Source: Bradyrhizobium sp. CCGUVB1N3
GTDB lineage: Bacteria > Pseudomonadota > Alphaproteobacteria > Rhizobiales > Xanthobacteraceae
Direction: 5' to 3'
DNA length: 64,000 nt
Assembly (NCBI RefSeq): GCF_024199925.1
Contig: NZ_JANADR010000001.1
Location: 8,187,501-8,251,500, forward strand
The position numbers and the translations under genes are program-made. The notes under the pieces were generated by a model. It was not told the DNA's origin. It did not search any database and saw only the letters and a list, made by a program, of their open reading frames with translations. The number at the start of each line of letters is the position of its first letter. The stretch's first letter is position 1. Positions 9,437-17,883 of the stretch are shown here, piece after piece.

Positions 9437-9697
9437 GAGCCCTGGCTCAAGGCCCATCCCAATGTGCAATTTCATTTCACGCCGACAAGCGCTTCCTGGC
9501 TCAATCAGGTCGAGGTATCGTTCTCGATCTTGCAGGCGCAGTCGCTCAGCGGTGCCTCCTTCACAAGCCTGAAACAGCTCGAGCTACACATCGATGCCTA
9601 CATCAAGGCATACAACGACAAAGCAGTGCCCTTCGTCTGGACCAAGAAAAAGGTCCGTCAACGCCGGTTCAAAGACCGCCGTGTCACTCAGCTCTGA
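9437..9697 (+). mobile_element. IS630-family transposase, C-terminal fragment
   Basis: From about 9437 the frame reads WLKAHPNVQFHFTPTSASWL, then NQVEVSFSILQAQSLSG and HIDAYIKAYNDKAVPFVW. This is the C-terminal catalytic part of IS630-type DDE transposases; the Glu in NQVE is the last residue of the DDE/D triad. The N-terminal DNA-binding part and the first two aspartates are absent, and the sequence before about 9437 in the same frame is unrelated. The element therefore cannot move by itself. Its 3' end abuts a truncated patatin gene, so it probably caused that truncation. Confidence 0.8.
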
Positions 9698-9713
9698 TTC
9701 CGGGTACTAGCTA

Positions 9714-10278
9714 GGTCAGTGCGATACCTTCAACTTCGAGAGCCTCGACGGCGGCATCGTCAACAACAACCCGTTCGACTACGCACAGTTCGCATTGATC
9801 GGGGGATCGTCGCGCGCTCCGACAGATGGCACGACCGTCGAACGGACGAACATAATGGTGGCGCCGTCTCCCGAGCCGCCGAATTTCCTGCCTGTAGGCT
9901 CGCCTTCTCCCGCGCTCACCGCGATCGTCCGCGCGCTGTTGCCGGCGCTGCTCAACCAGGCGCGCTTTCGCGCTTCTGATCTCGCTCCCGCCGTCGACGG
10001 ACGCGACTTCAGCCGTTTCCTGATTGCGCCGCTGCGCCGCGTTCCCCGGATCGAGGCGCCGGCCACGGTGGAAGCGCGGGTTCCGCTCGAACGCTACGCG
10101 ATCGCTTGCGGCTTGCTCGGCGGCCTCGGCGGATTTCTCGACGAAAGATTCCGCGCGCACGATTTCCAACTCGGCCGACGGAACTGCCAGCAATTCCTCA
10201 GCAAAAGATTCGCCGTGGCGGCGGACAACGTCGTCGTCGGTCGACCAGGCGGAGTCGGCTCGGAGCCCGTTGTTCCGC
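9714..10278 (+). pseudogene. Patatin-like phospholipase, 5'-truncated fragment
   Basis: Directly after the transposase tail the plus strand reads FESLDGGIVNNNPFDYAQFA. This is the patatin DGG motif with the catalytic Asp, followed by the Asn-rich turn and an aliphatic C-terminal part (ALTAIVRALLPALLNQARFR, FSRFLIAPLRRVPRIEA, GGFLDERFRAHDFQLGRRNC). The oxyanion-hole GGGXRG and nucleophile GXSXG parts are missing, so the fragment cannot be an active lipid acyl hydrolase. The frame stays open beyond about 10278, but the patatin-like character fades there. Confidence 0.65.
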
Positions 10279-10832
10279 TGCTCGGCGCGGCGGCCAATCC
10301 GATCCCGCTACGGCGTTGGCCACAGATGGGTGTGCAGGATTTCGAGGTCCTGTGCCGACGGATGACGGCGCGGATCGATGCGCTGGCTCCGCCGCCGACC
10401 GTCGGCTGCACGCTTCGCTCCCTCACTCACCACCTCGCTCTGTTGCCGTCGATCGCCAATGTAACTACGCATTGGCATATCGCCGACGAACTCGGCCGGG
10501 AGTCAGAACATCATGCCTTCAACCTCTTGTTCGTGCCGTTTCCCTATTCCGTTCCTACAGCGAGTGTCGATGCCACCCTGCAGCAAGACCACCACGTCAG
10601 ACAGACGCCTGTCCGCACTGCTGTCGTGTTGAGACATGTTCATGTCGCACCGAGAGCGCGCGGTCTCAGGTTCGATGAAGTAGGCTTGATGGTTTCCGTG
10701 CGCGCCAATCTTCAGTGTCGTACTTTTCCACCGGCAACTGCAACGTTTTGGCCCGTTCGTCGCGGTCGTTCTTCCGAAACTCGCGCTCGCGGCGCTCGAA
10801 CTTGGTTAGCTCGTCGTTCGCGGCTCGCATGA
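10279..10832 (+). other. Open-frame continuation of the patatin fragment, unknown content
   Basis: The same frame continues to a stop at 10830-10832. The part at about 10320-10565 (GVQDFEVLCRRMTARIDALA, HHLALLPSIANVTTHWHIAD, HHAFNLLFVPFPYSVPTASV) has protein-like composition and could be the end of the patatin gene or a fragment of a second gene. After about 10570 the translation turns Arg-rich and looks non-coding. I do not recognise it. Confidence 0.35.
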
Positions 10833-10875
10833 ACTCAGCGCGCGAGGTACCGGCGCTTTGGGTGCGGGCGGGCAT
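10666..10875 (-). CDS. Small charged hypothetical protein, 69 residues
   Basis: ATG at 10875 is preceded by AGGAGA at about six bases, a good ribosome binding site, which is why I list it. The product (MPARTQSAGTSRAEFMRAAN and a Lys/Arg/Glu-rich helix EFRKNDRDERAKT) has no signal peptide, membrane segment or recognisable domain. It could be the N-terminal remnant of a longer gene. It overlaps the tail of the plus-strand open frame, which looks non-coding at that point. Function unknown. Confidence 0.35.
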   Translation of the reverse strand: MPARTQSAGTSRAEFMRAANDELTKFERREREFRKNDRDERAKTLQLPVEKYDTEDWRARKPSSLLHRT

Positions 10876-11053
10876 ACTCGTCTCCTGACAATCTGGTCAA
10901 AAACGTAACCGAAACGCCGGCGAGTGGGCCCTCAAGGTTACATCATCTTCAGAACGCCGCGAAATGGCAACGAATTGGGTGAACCACCGTGAACAAAACG
11001 TAGGGCAAGCACCTAACAAGGCAAAATATATCAACGGCTTAGTCTGACCGAGT

Positions 11054-11400
11054 GTGCGCCGGGAGGCCGGCAAGGAATAGATGGTGAGAGTCCATTACGA
11101 CCAAGGAGTAGCGCCTCACATCGGCCCCGAGCCGTGCGGCAGCGTCCGTGAGGGCGCTGGCGAAGCGTCGGCAGGGGAACATGCAGGCCAGCCATTGAGC
11201 GTGTGCTGCAGCAGCATAGGAAAGGAGAGTTCGAGATGAACGCCAACCCGACGCTGCGCTATCTGAACCGACGCCTCGCGCGTTGGGCGATGGCTAAATA
11301 CAAGCGCCTCAAGCGACAGCGCCGGCGGGCAGAGGATTGGATCCGCAGGACCTCTTTGCGCGATCCAACGCTCTTCGCTCATTGGCCTGTGCTAGCCTAG
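11054..11400 (+). mobile_element. Group II intron remnant: 5' domain I joined to the C-terminus of the reverse transcriptase/maturase
   Basis: GTGCGCC at 11054 followed by GGTGAGAGTCCATTACGACC and GTGAGGGCGCTGGCGAAGCG is the typical 5' end and domain I of a bacterial group II intron. At 11236-11400 a 54-codon frame reads TLRYLNRRLARWAMAKYKRL and later DPTLFAHWPVLA, which is the extreme C-terminus of intron-encoded reverse transcriptases. The polymerase and X domains are gone, so this is an internally deleted copy. No domain V follows; a matching orphan domain V/VI lies at 6646-6720, about 4.4 kb to the left. Confidence 0.75.
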
Positions 11401-12567
11401 CAAATCGGCCCGCGTTCGTGAGAAGCCGAACCCCCGCGCTTTCATCCGGCGGCGGAGGCAGATGCCGCGTCACTCGAAAAGAAGACAGCCGGCGGCCCGC
11501 AATCGAGACTTGGAAGACGCGAAACACAAGATCGCCGATGCAGGTCTCACCGTGATCCGCGCGCAGATCGACTCCTCGATCTCGGCGCGCCGCTGCCTAA
11601 CGCGTGATTTGCACCTCCAGCGCGCAATAGGTCTCGTACAGCTCAATTATGGCCATGGCTGCCTCCGGACCAGACAGACGCAAGTGGCCGCCCGTCAGCT
11701 TCTCGTCAGGTGGATGCGGCATACGCGACATACTGATGCTCGTGGAAGAGGCGACCAGTATCGGCGAGCTGGTCGCCCGCGCACTGGCACGAGCTTCGGC
11801 GGCACGCGGTGCACGTTCCACGGCGACGCACCGCGTGCCGATTTTTCCACCGTTGTGACGGCATAGCCTCTCGAATTGCAGGACGGTCGCACCGCTGGCG
11901 TTATAGCGCGAGCGCCGCTTATCGAGCGGCGAAAATCAGCAAGGCAAAGAACCTCACGCGCTCGCGGCCGGCCGAAGCGTTGCGTCTCGCGGTGCGTGCG
12001 CCACGCGGCTGCCTCGCTCGCACCGACCTCATCTTGGATCCGGCGCATCTCGTCTTGGATGAGCGCCGGACGCCGCCGGGCTGTGGCTTTTTGTTCGGTC
12101 AGTTCTTCGGCCTCGATCAGGACGCGAGACTCGACCTGCTCGTGCGTGATCCGGGCGAGGCGCCGAGCCTCTTCTTTGAGATCGAGGAGCAATGCTGGTT
12201 GCATCCCTTGCTGTGGCCGTCTCCGAGCAAGATGGTGCCGTGAGATCGACGAGATGCTGATGGATGGTGGAAAGCACTTACAAATTTCAGGCCGTTCCAT
12301 TCTAGAGCTTGTGATCTATTACGCCGAACGGAAAGTCAACGATCCACTTGTGTTCGGATCAATCGACGCGTATGGCACGCGTTTCGTCGCGTTACTCGAA
12401 GAAGATGTCCTCTTGCAGGGTTCTGAACGAGGGGGCGAAGGGCCAGCCGTCGATACTTTCAAGTAAATTAAGCCGAGCGACGTTGATCGGCGCGCCTACT
12501 GGGTCTTTCCCGACCTTCGACGCGTTGCTTTCGTGTTCAGCGTCAATGTCTCAGATAGGATCAGCGG

Positions 12568-12687
12568 CTAGGGCACGTTGACTGGAGGCAAGGGCGCGGT
12601 CGAGCGCGGCACAAAAACATCCTGGCGCGGCCCATGTGCGGCCATCATGATTGAAAGCGCCGCGAAGAGAAGTAGAAGTATTCTCAT
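12568..12687 (-). CDS. Putative 39-residue secreted peptide
   Basis: ATG at 12687 opens a 39-codon frame ending TAG at 12570-12568. The first 18 residues, MRILLLLFAALSIMMAAH, look like a Sec signal peptide (Arg, then an uninterrupted hydrophobic core). They are followed by a short polar, proline-rich tail (RQDVFVPRSTAPLPP). A GGAG lies about a dozen bases upstream of the start, which is far for a Shine-Dalgarno. No family is recognised. It could be a real small exported peptide or the 5' remnant of a larger secreted protein. Confidence 0.3.
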   Translation of the reverse strand: MRILLLLFAALSIMMAAHGPRQDVFVPRSTAPLPPVNVP

Positions 12688-12789
12688 TCGAAAAGTGACT
12701 CCAGAAACCGTGCCTCAACCATAAGGCGGTTCAACGACGTCTGATTGCGCTTCGACAACCTCCAAGGCCTCTCGAGTATTCAGTTTCGT

Positions 12790-12948
12790 TCACGAAACGG
12801 GGGAGCGCTTCTGCTCGGGTTTCCGAGTTTTCAAAGCGCGTCGTTTCATTGTTGCAGTCAGCTTCTTAGCTCTTGATCGTTTGGGTGTCGTAGAGGGTGC
12901 CCCACCGGCTCTAAAATCAAATCTATCATCGCTCTCTCGTCTCTTCAT
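12790..12948 (-). CDS. Putative 52-residue basic protein
   Basis: ATG at 12948 to TGA at 12790. The product is strongly basic (MKRRESDDRFDFRAGG, then KRSRAKKLTATMKRRALKTR) with no signal peptide. The ribosome binding site is weak. It lies about 100 bases upstream of, and on the same strand as, the putative secreted peptide at 12687-12568. Function unknown; a chance open frame is possible. Confidence 0.2.
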   Translation of the reverse strand: MKRRESDDRFDFRAGGAPSTTPKRSRAKKLTATMKRRALKTRKPEQKRSPVS

Positions 12949-13766
12949 GAAACACCCCAACGAACAGGTTTGCAGGTCTTCGCTCTAGGAGAAATACATG
13001 AACAATGCTGTCTACTTCGGACGGGCGCGTTAGTGGGGTTGCACCAGAGCTTACAGCGACATACGAACGGGTCTATCGGCGAGCAATCCTCTGACAACGG
13101 GGGATCGGTTGCAACCACCAACATCTATCGGCTTGTGCTCGAGCTGAGATCTGACGGACGTGTCGAGCCACAATGCTGTGGGGCTCAGCCTTTTAGGCAT
13201 GGAAGATCGTCTAAGCGATGAGGATCAAATGGTGGTAACTCCCGGAATACGATCCCCTTGGTTGGAGAAGTCAGTATCGGCTTGATCGACCGATTTCCCG
13301 CAAAGCCGAGAGTGAGAGGAGAACTTGAGGCGACAGTCCAAGGTTAGGTAAGGCAAATTCTGACAACGGTCGGGGAGAATTGGGCGGCCATCGAATTCAA
13401 TACGGATCTCTGCCGCGCATCGCGCCACATCCCGTTTTGCTATCTCCGTGAGGACATCTTCCCCAGCCGACAAGGTGGCGCTCGTGGCTCGGCCGAAGTC
13501 AGCGGTCTCGCTCAGTCCTTGTTGAGGCTGTCGGACGGGTCGCGTCCACAGCCATTACGTGCGACGCGTTAGGAAGACCCGAATGTCGTTTTGCTTACGT
13601 GACGGGCCCAACGTTGCCGTGTATGGCGCGCCACCAATGGTGAAATTCGTCTGCTGCCGGTCCTCGTTCGGCAACACGCCCATGTAGTGCATGCCCCGCA
13701 TGAGCTCCACAGGCGCACGTCGGTCGGGTGGTAACGAAAGCTGAGATGCTAGTCGGTCGTTGCTCA

Positions 13767-13796
13767 TCGTCAGCTTTTCGACAGGTACTACGGGTA
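13767..13796 (+). promoter_or_regulatory. tts box (TtsI-dependent type III secretion promoter)
   Basis: TCGTCAGCTTTTCGACAGGT followed by ACTACGGGTA matches the rhizobial tts-box consensus (TCGTCAGCTT, N, TCGAAAGCT, spacer, CTA) at nearly all conserved positions. TtsI, a response-regulator-type activator induced through flavonoids and NodD, binds this element. It points towards the NopE-like gene whose ATG lies about 250 bases downstream, a usual distance for rhizobial effector genes. Confidence 0.8.
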
Positions 13797-14046
13797 GAGT
13801 TCCTGCGAGTTGGATGCGCGCGATATGAACGTGCCGGGGAGCTCGGATGAGAGAGGTAGGGTCGCCTCATCTCATCAAGGCTGGTGTCGTTGGCAACGAG
13901 AAACATGGTGCGCCCGCCACGGGCGGGCGAACGGTGCTTTCGGAAGATTTCGTGAGTAATGTGCCCGGTTGATTATGCGCGTGGCGCTCGCAATCTGCCG
14001 CTTACTTCAATGCAAAAGGACTTCAATGCAACAGGAGTGAATTACA

Positions 14047-14800
14047 ATGGTGTATCTTCCCGTGACCGGTCTTCCCGTGGTCGGTGCTTTCGATGCGGCG
14101 ACGAGTAATTTGGTGCCGGAAGGCGCGGCCGCCAATACCACGTTCAAATACGTTGTTGGAGCGGTATGCCGGCGGTGTTCCGGCGGGCACCTACCAGTAC
14201 CAGAGTCAACCGCCTTTGCCGGATCCGGTGTGGACGCATGAGGTCAAGGATGGCAAGGCCACGATCAACCTTGGCGACAAGTACACGATCACAGCCAAGG
14301 AGAAGGACGGCACCTGGATGGTTCGTAACAACGAGACCGGCCATGTCATGAAGATCCACGGCGATCCTCACGTCGATGCCAATGGCGACGGCAGGGACGA
14401 TTTCGATTTCAAGAAAGACATGACCCCGCAGCTCGATGACGGCACAAAGATCACCGTGAACACCGTCGATTACGGTAAAGGCAAAGCCATCTCCTCAAAG
14501 CTTACGATTACGAACGGCGACAACGCCATGGTTATCGAGGGGCTCGCTGACGACAAGGATGGCAAAGACAATCTGAAGGTGACGCAGTCCAACGCTGGGC
14601 GGACTCTCGATCAGTTGACGCCCGATGGCTCGCAGACAATCCATGAGGAAAATCAGGGGTGGGTCGACGGCTGCGGACGCGAGGTGAATCAGGCGATTAT
14701 CCACCACAATGAGAACCCTGACGCACCGCCAGATCTTAAGACGCTGATGCGTGATATGATGATCGAGAGCATGATCGGTCGCCATGGGCGGTTGGCCTGA
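14047..14800 (+). pseudogene. nopE: NopE-like type III effector with one DUF1521 (MIIA) autocleavage domain, frameshifted
   Basis: ATG at 14047 has AGGAG about nine bases upstream. The N-terminus (MVYLPVTGLPVVGAFDAATS) runs to about 14155-14165, where the frame shifts by one. The other frame then continues with YAGGVPAGTYQYQ and HEVKDGKATINLGDKYTITA to a TGA at 14798-14800. The C-terminal part is a DUF1521 domain: KIHGDPHVD followed by DANGDGRDDFDF, an EF-hand-like acidic loop. In B. diazoefficiens NopE1 and NopE2 this domain cuts itself between Asp and Pro of GDPH when calcium is present, and the proteins are secreted into the host. Here there is one domain, against two in NopE1. The upstream tts box fits. 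A sequencing error could explain the shift; otherwise the gene is disrupted. Confidence 0.8.
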
Positions 14801-14833
14801 GGTTCGATCCAAGTCCGTTCGTTAGTCATGGAA

Positions 14834-14857
14834 GCGGGCGCTTGCGCCCGCCTTTTT
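14834..14857. terminator. Rho-independent terminator
   Basis: GCGGGCG, loop CTTG, CGCCCGC, then CTTTTT. It follows the NopE-like gene by about 35 bases and lies exactly between it and the converging minus-strand pseudogene that ends at 14857. Confidence 0.8.
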
Positions 14858-15286
14858 CATCCTCCGCGCAAGAGTTGGTGGATGAAGGCAGGGTGCGGCG
14901 GCGCATCTACCATTATCGCCGCTCTCACATCGTTGATGATCTCGGCTGTCAGTGCTCTAGGAGCCTGTCCGAGTAGTCCCTGTTCAATTGGGTGGGAGAC
15001 CGACACATCTGCGAGCCAATCGCCATAGACGACCCATGCATGCCCGTCCCAATCGAGGTTCGACTCCGAGAACAGCTCTTTGCCATCGAACCTCCTTGTC
15101 TTCGCCGAAGATGCGTTTGTCGCCAGTGTAAAGCGAACGGGCCACGACGTAGCCGCGCTGCGAACCGAGCCTCTCGAGCGCCAGTGAATACAACGCGCTC
15201 ATCCGGACGCACTGGCCCGACATTTCGCCGGTCATCAACTGTGCCGAAGTGCCCCAGTTGTGCCCCGGCTTTTCTGGGGCACACAT
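14857..15286 (-). pseudogene. Transglutaminase-like cysteine-protease-fold protein, frameshifted
   Basis: ATG at 15286 starts MCAPEKPGHNWGTSAQL, then GQCVRMSALYSLALERLG and VVARSLYTGDKRIFGEDK. At about 15085-15095 the frame must shift to continue with RRFDGKELFSESNLDWDGHA, WVVYGDWLADVSVSHP and a C-terminus ending at TGA 14859-14857. Joined, the Cys of GQCVRMS, the His of DGHAWVV and the Asp of YGDWLAD have the order and spacing of the Cys-His-Asp triad in transglutaminase-like domains. This is my inference from pattern, not a recognised family. It is the last gene before the tRNA-Val at the island edge. Confidence 0.5.
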
Positions 15287-15328
15287 CCAGGGAATCAATT
15301 CACTAAGTGGTTGATGATCAAGGCCTAA

Positions 15329-15403
15329 TGGTGGGCGCACAAGGGATCGAACCTTGGACCTCTCCCGTGTGAAGGGAACGCTCTCCCGCTGAGCTATGCG
15401 CCC
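15329..15403 (-). tRNA. tRNA-Val (anticodon CAC)
   Basis: On the minus strand GGGCGCA (acceptor) is followed by TAGCTCAGCGGGAGAGC (D arm), an anticodon stem TTCCC/GGGAG with loop TTCACAC (anticodon CAC), CAAGG TTCGATC CCTTG (T arm), acceptor TGCGCCC, discriminator A and an encoded CCA. All stems pair. Its 3' end faces the effector- and IS-rich block at 1-15.3 kb, the orientation expected when an integrative island has inserted at the tRNA 3' end. Valine tRNA is the known insertion site of the Bradyrhizobium symbiosis island. Confidence 0.95.
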
Positions 15404-15557
15404 GGGACCATTGTGCCGGTCAGGCACTTGGCCGACCGGCACGTCAGAGCCCGCGATTTAGAAGTGCGGGCCAGAGGTGTCAAGTTTTCAGGCGGCATCA
15501 GGCCGGAAAACTGTCCGTGGATCTCGCAAATCGCTACGAAAATCGCCTTTTGGCCAC

Positions 15558-16856
15558 CTATGCGCCCTGCTGGCGGGCGCGGGAGGCGTGGGCCTGGAGC
15601 GCGCGGATGCGCTCGGCGAGCGTGCCGCCGCCCTCGGGCAGGCTGGTCGCGGCCGCGCCGTTCGTCGTGGCGCCGTTGGCCGGGCGAGGGGCGGGCTTCG
15701 GCGCCTGGCCTGCTTCGGCCGCGAGCAGCGCCTCGATCGGCGAGTTCGGGCCTTCGAGCTGCATCGCGAGCTTGGCCACCTCGGCGGCGATGTCGTTGAT
15801 GCGCTCGCGCAGCAGCGCGTTCTCCATGCGCTCGGTCGCCCAGGAGCTCTCGGCCTGCTGCTGGATCGCGTTGATGTCGCGCTGAAGTTTTGCGCGCTCG
15901 TCGCGCGCGAGCTTGAGCTGCTCCTCGAGCGCGGCCTTCTCGCTGCGCAGCGCCTCCAGCGCCGGCGATTTGTTGCCCGCGCTCAAGCCTGTGATCTCGG
16001 TGTGCAGCTCCTTGATGGTGCGCTCGGCCGTCTCCTGGCCCTGGCGGAGCTGGTTGTTCTCGTAATCGCGCTCGGCGAGCAGCTTGCCTTGCGTTGCGAG
16101 CCGTCCCTCGAGATCGGTCACGCGGCCGGACAGCATCTCGGCCTCCTTGACCTGCACGATGAGCTGGCGGTCGAGCTCGGTGACGCGCTGGTTCAGATTC
16201 TCGACGCGCCCGCGCGCGTCGCCAAGCTCGCGTGAGGCGGTCTCGGAGTCCGAGCGCTCCTGCGTCAGGCGCGCCTGCGTCGAGGCAAACTCCTTCTCGG
16301 CGTCGCCCACCCGATTTTTCAGTTGCTCGATCTGCGCACGTACCGCGACCAGCTCGACCTGGCGGCTTTCCGCCATCATCGAACGGTCGGAGAGCTCATG
16401 GTTGATCTTGGCGAGCTCGCCCTGTTTGTCAGTCAGCGCCTGCTCGGCGGTGCGCAAGCTTTCTGTCTTGGCGTTGAACTCCTCCTCGGTGGCGCGGAGC
16501 TGCTCCTTCACCGCCTTCTCGCGCGCCTCCAGGGCGAAGATCGTGGCGTTCTTCTCGCCAAGCTCGATCTTCATGCGGTTGATGGCGTCGCTCTTCTTGC
16601 CGAGCTCGGCAAGCTGGCTCGTGGTCTTGTTCTTGAGCTGATCGACGCTCATCTCCAGCCGCCGCGCGGACATGGCGAATTCGGCGCGGAGCTGGTCCTT
16701 GTCGGCCTGGATCTCCGCCATCGACAGCGGCGTTGCCGCCTCGAGCCGGCGCGTGGTCAGGCGCACCGCGCGGTTATGCACCAACGGCACGATCGCGAGC
16801 CCGCACAGCATCGAGAGCAGGAAACCGATCGCAAGGTACATGATCGGTTCGACCAT
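15558..16856 (-). CDS. Membrane-anchored coiled-coil protein, 432 residues
   Basis: Residues 5-27 (IMYLAIGFLLSMLCGLAIVP) form one N-terminal membrane segment. About residues 50-370 are almost entirely heptad coiled coil rich in Glu, Lys, Ala and Gln. The tail is Pro/Ala-rich (QAPKPAPRPANGATTNGAAA) and ends in a short conserved-looking GGGTLAERIRALQAHASRAR. The start at 16856 has GGGAG upstream. This architecture suggests an envelope-linked scaffold or spacer, but no functional family is recognised. It is the first intact gene on the chromosomal side of the tRNA. Confidence 0.75.
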   Translation of the reverse strand: MVEPIMYLAIGFLLSMLCGLAIVPLVHNRAVRLTTRRLEAATPLSMAEIQADKDQLRAEFAMSARRLEMSVDQLKNKTTSQLAELGKKSDAINRMKIELGEKNATIFALEAREKAVKEQLRATEEEFNAKTESLRTAEQALTDKQGELAKINHELSDRSMMAESRQVELVAVRAQIEQLKNRVGDAEKEFASTQARLTQERSDSETASRELGDARGRVENLNQRVTELDRQLIVQVKEAEMLSGRVTDLEGRLATQGKLLAERDYENNQLRQGQETAERTIKELHTEITGLSAGNKSPALEALRSEKAALEEQLKLARDERAKLQRDINAIQQQAESSWATERMENALLRERINDIAAEVAKLAMQLEGPNSPIEALLAAEAGQAPKPAPRPANGATTNGAAATSLPEGGGTLAERIRALQAHASRARQQGA

Positions 16857-17186
16857 GGGCCAAGACTCCCAGAGACAAGGAAAAATTTACCAAAGACCAT
16901 GCCATGGCGGGCCGGCAAAAAGCCAGCCCCGGCCCGTCGTTAACGTGAATCGATAACCGAAAAAGGAGGGGCGCGTCGGGACGCGACGGCTCCCCCGCTG
17001 GCGGAAAAGCAGCTCGCAACGGCTCCATCCATCCCCCGCGCGCCGCGATGATGCGGTGATGCAGCTGATTTCCCCGACGCGTCAAACGGTTCCGCACGAT
17101 GCGCAAGGCATCGCGCCGGCGGTCACCGGCTACTTTGCATGGGGTTGTTTTCGACATTTTTGTCGAAGGCCCCCGGTTAAGGTTCG
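16857..17186. repeat. Intergenic region with a palindromic repeat (copy A)
   Basis: About 330 bases without a gene between two minus-strand genes. Positions 17130-17168 hold CTACTTTGCATGGGGTTGTT followed by TTCGACATTTTTGTCGAA, a hairpin-forming sequence. A close inverted copy lies at about 46391-46429, with 22 bases identical. It is probably a dispersed intergenic element of this genus. Confidence 0.6.
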
Positions 17187-17792
17187 CTAGAACGGGTTCC
17201 AGGTCGCGCGCGGGGTGTATTTCAGGTAGCCGATATTGGCCCCGAGCCGCAGACCGATGCCGGACCGGATCGGCACCAGCACGATGTTGTTGGCGGTCAG
17301 TGCCGTCATGCCGAAGCCGCCGATGATGTAGGCGGAGCCGTCGATGCCGGCGAAGCGCTGGTAGATCGCGTTGGTGGCGGGCAGGTTGTAGACCAGCGTC
17401 ATGGTGCGCGCGCCGTCGCCGCCCCAGTCGAAGCCGAGCGAGGGTCCCTGCCAGAAGACCCGCAAGTCCCCGGCATTCTTGGTGTAGAGCGTGCCTTCGC
17501 CATAACGCAGGCCCGCGACGAAGGCGCCGGAACCTTCCTCACCCAGGATGTAGCCGTTCGGCAGGCCCCATTGGCTGACCGCCTTCTCGATGATCGAGGC
17601 GAGCCCGCGCGAGACGTTGCCGAAGAAACGGTGGCCGGCGCCGACGAGCTCGTCCGGCCCATAGGTGTTCGGCGTCGGGGTCCGCTGCGGCGGCGGCAGG
17701 TTTGGCGGCGGCGCCTGCTGTGCGGAGGCCGGCACGATCCAGCCCACCAGCGCGGCAAGCGCGACCGCGGCGAGGCGTGATGCGAAAGTCAT
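17187..17792 (-). CDS. eipA: EipA-family envelope integrity protein (DUF1134)
   Basis: 201 residues. A Sec signal peptide (MTFASRLAAVALAALVGWIV, cleaved after ASA) precedes a Pro-rich linker. The mature part is DUF1134: GPDELVGAGHRFFGNVSRGL, KAVSQWGLPNGYILGEEGSG, GAFVAGLRYGEGTLY, GPSLGFDWGGDGARTMTLVY and GLRLGANIGYLKYT. Brucella EipA is a periplasmic beta-barrel-like protein needed for envelope integrity and is conserved across Hyphomicrobiales. I chose the ATG at 17792 because it starts the signal peptide; an upstream in-frame extension to 17993 has no protein-like sequence. The gene diverges from the YHS-domain gene, with only about 90 bases between starts. Confidence 0.85.
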   Translation of the reverse strand: MTFASRLAAVALAALVGWIVPASAQQAPPPNLPPPQRTPTPNTYGPDELVGAGHRFFGNVSRGLASIIEKAVSQWGLPNGYILGEEGSGAFVAGLRYGEGTLYTKNAGDLRVFWQGPSLGFDWGGDGARTMTLVYNLPATNAIYQRFAGIDGSAYIIGGFGMTALTANNIVLVPIRSGIGLRLGANIGYLKYTPRATWNPF

Positions 17793-17883
17793 AAAAGAAC
17801 CCCTGGTATCGAATCCGATCGCACCCTTAACCAGACGCCAACAGGCGAGGGCTAGGGTTGCGCCGAATGTCCCCTCGACTCGG

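Larger units (their letters stand above)
11401..13766. other. 2.4-kb region with no confident gene
   Basis: Both strands carry medium open frames (for example minus-strand 12300-11695 with a charged helical segment EEARRLARITHEQVESRVLI). None has a family signature, and GC and codon structure look eroded. Two very short minus-strand frames with protein-like starts (12687-12568 and 12948-12790) are listed separately as weak calls. The stretch is best read as decayed island DNA downstream of the intron remnant. Confidence 0.45.

Noticed and set aside
11695..12300. 201-codon minus-strand frame with a charged helical segment
   Set aside because: The C-terminal half reads like non-coding sequence and I recognise no family; it is mentioned only in the region note.
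12855..12880. GTCAGCTTCTTAGCTC, partial tts-box similarity
   Set aside because: The first ten bases match but the TCGAAAGCT part does not, and no effector-like gene lies downstream on that strand.
17665..17883. N-terminal extension of the YHS-domain protein back to 17665
   Set aside because: It would run antisense through the signal-peptide region of the DUF1134 gene and gives Cys/Ala/Arg-rich, non-protein-like sequence before the membrane segment.
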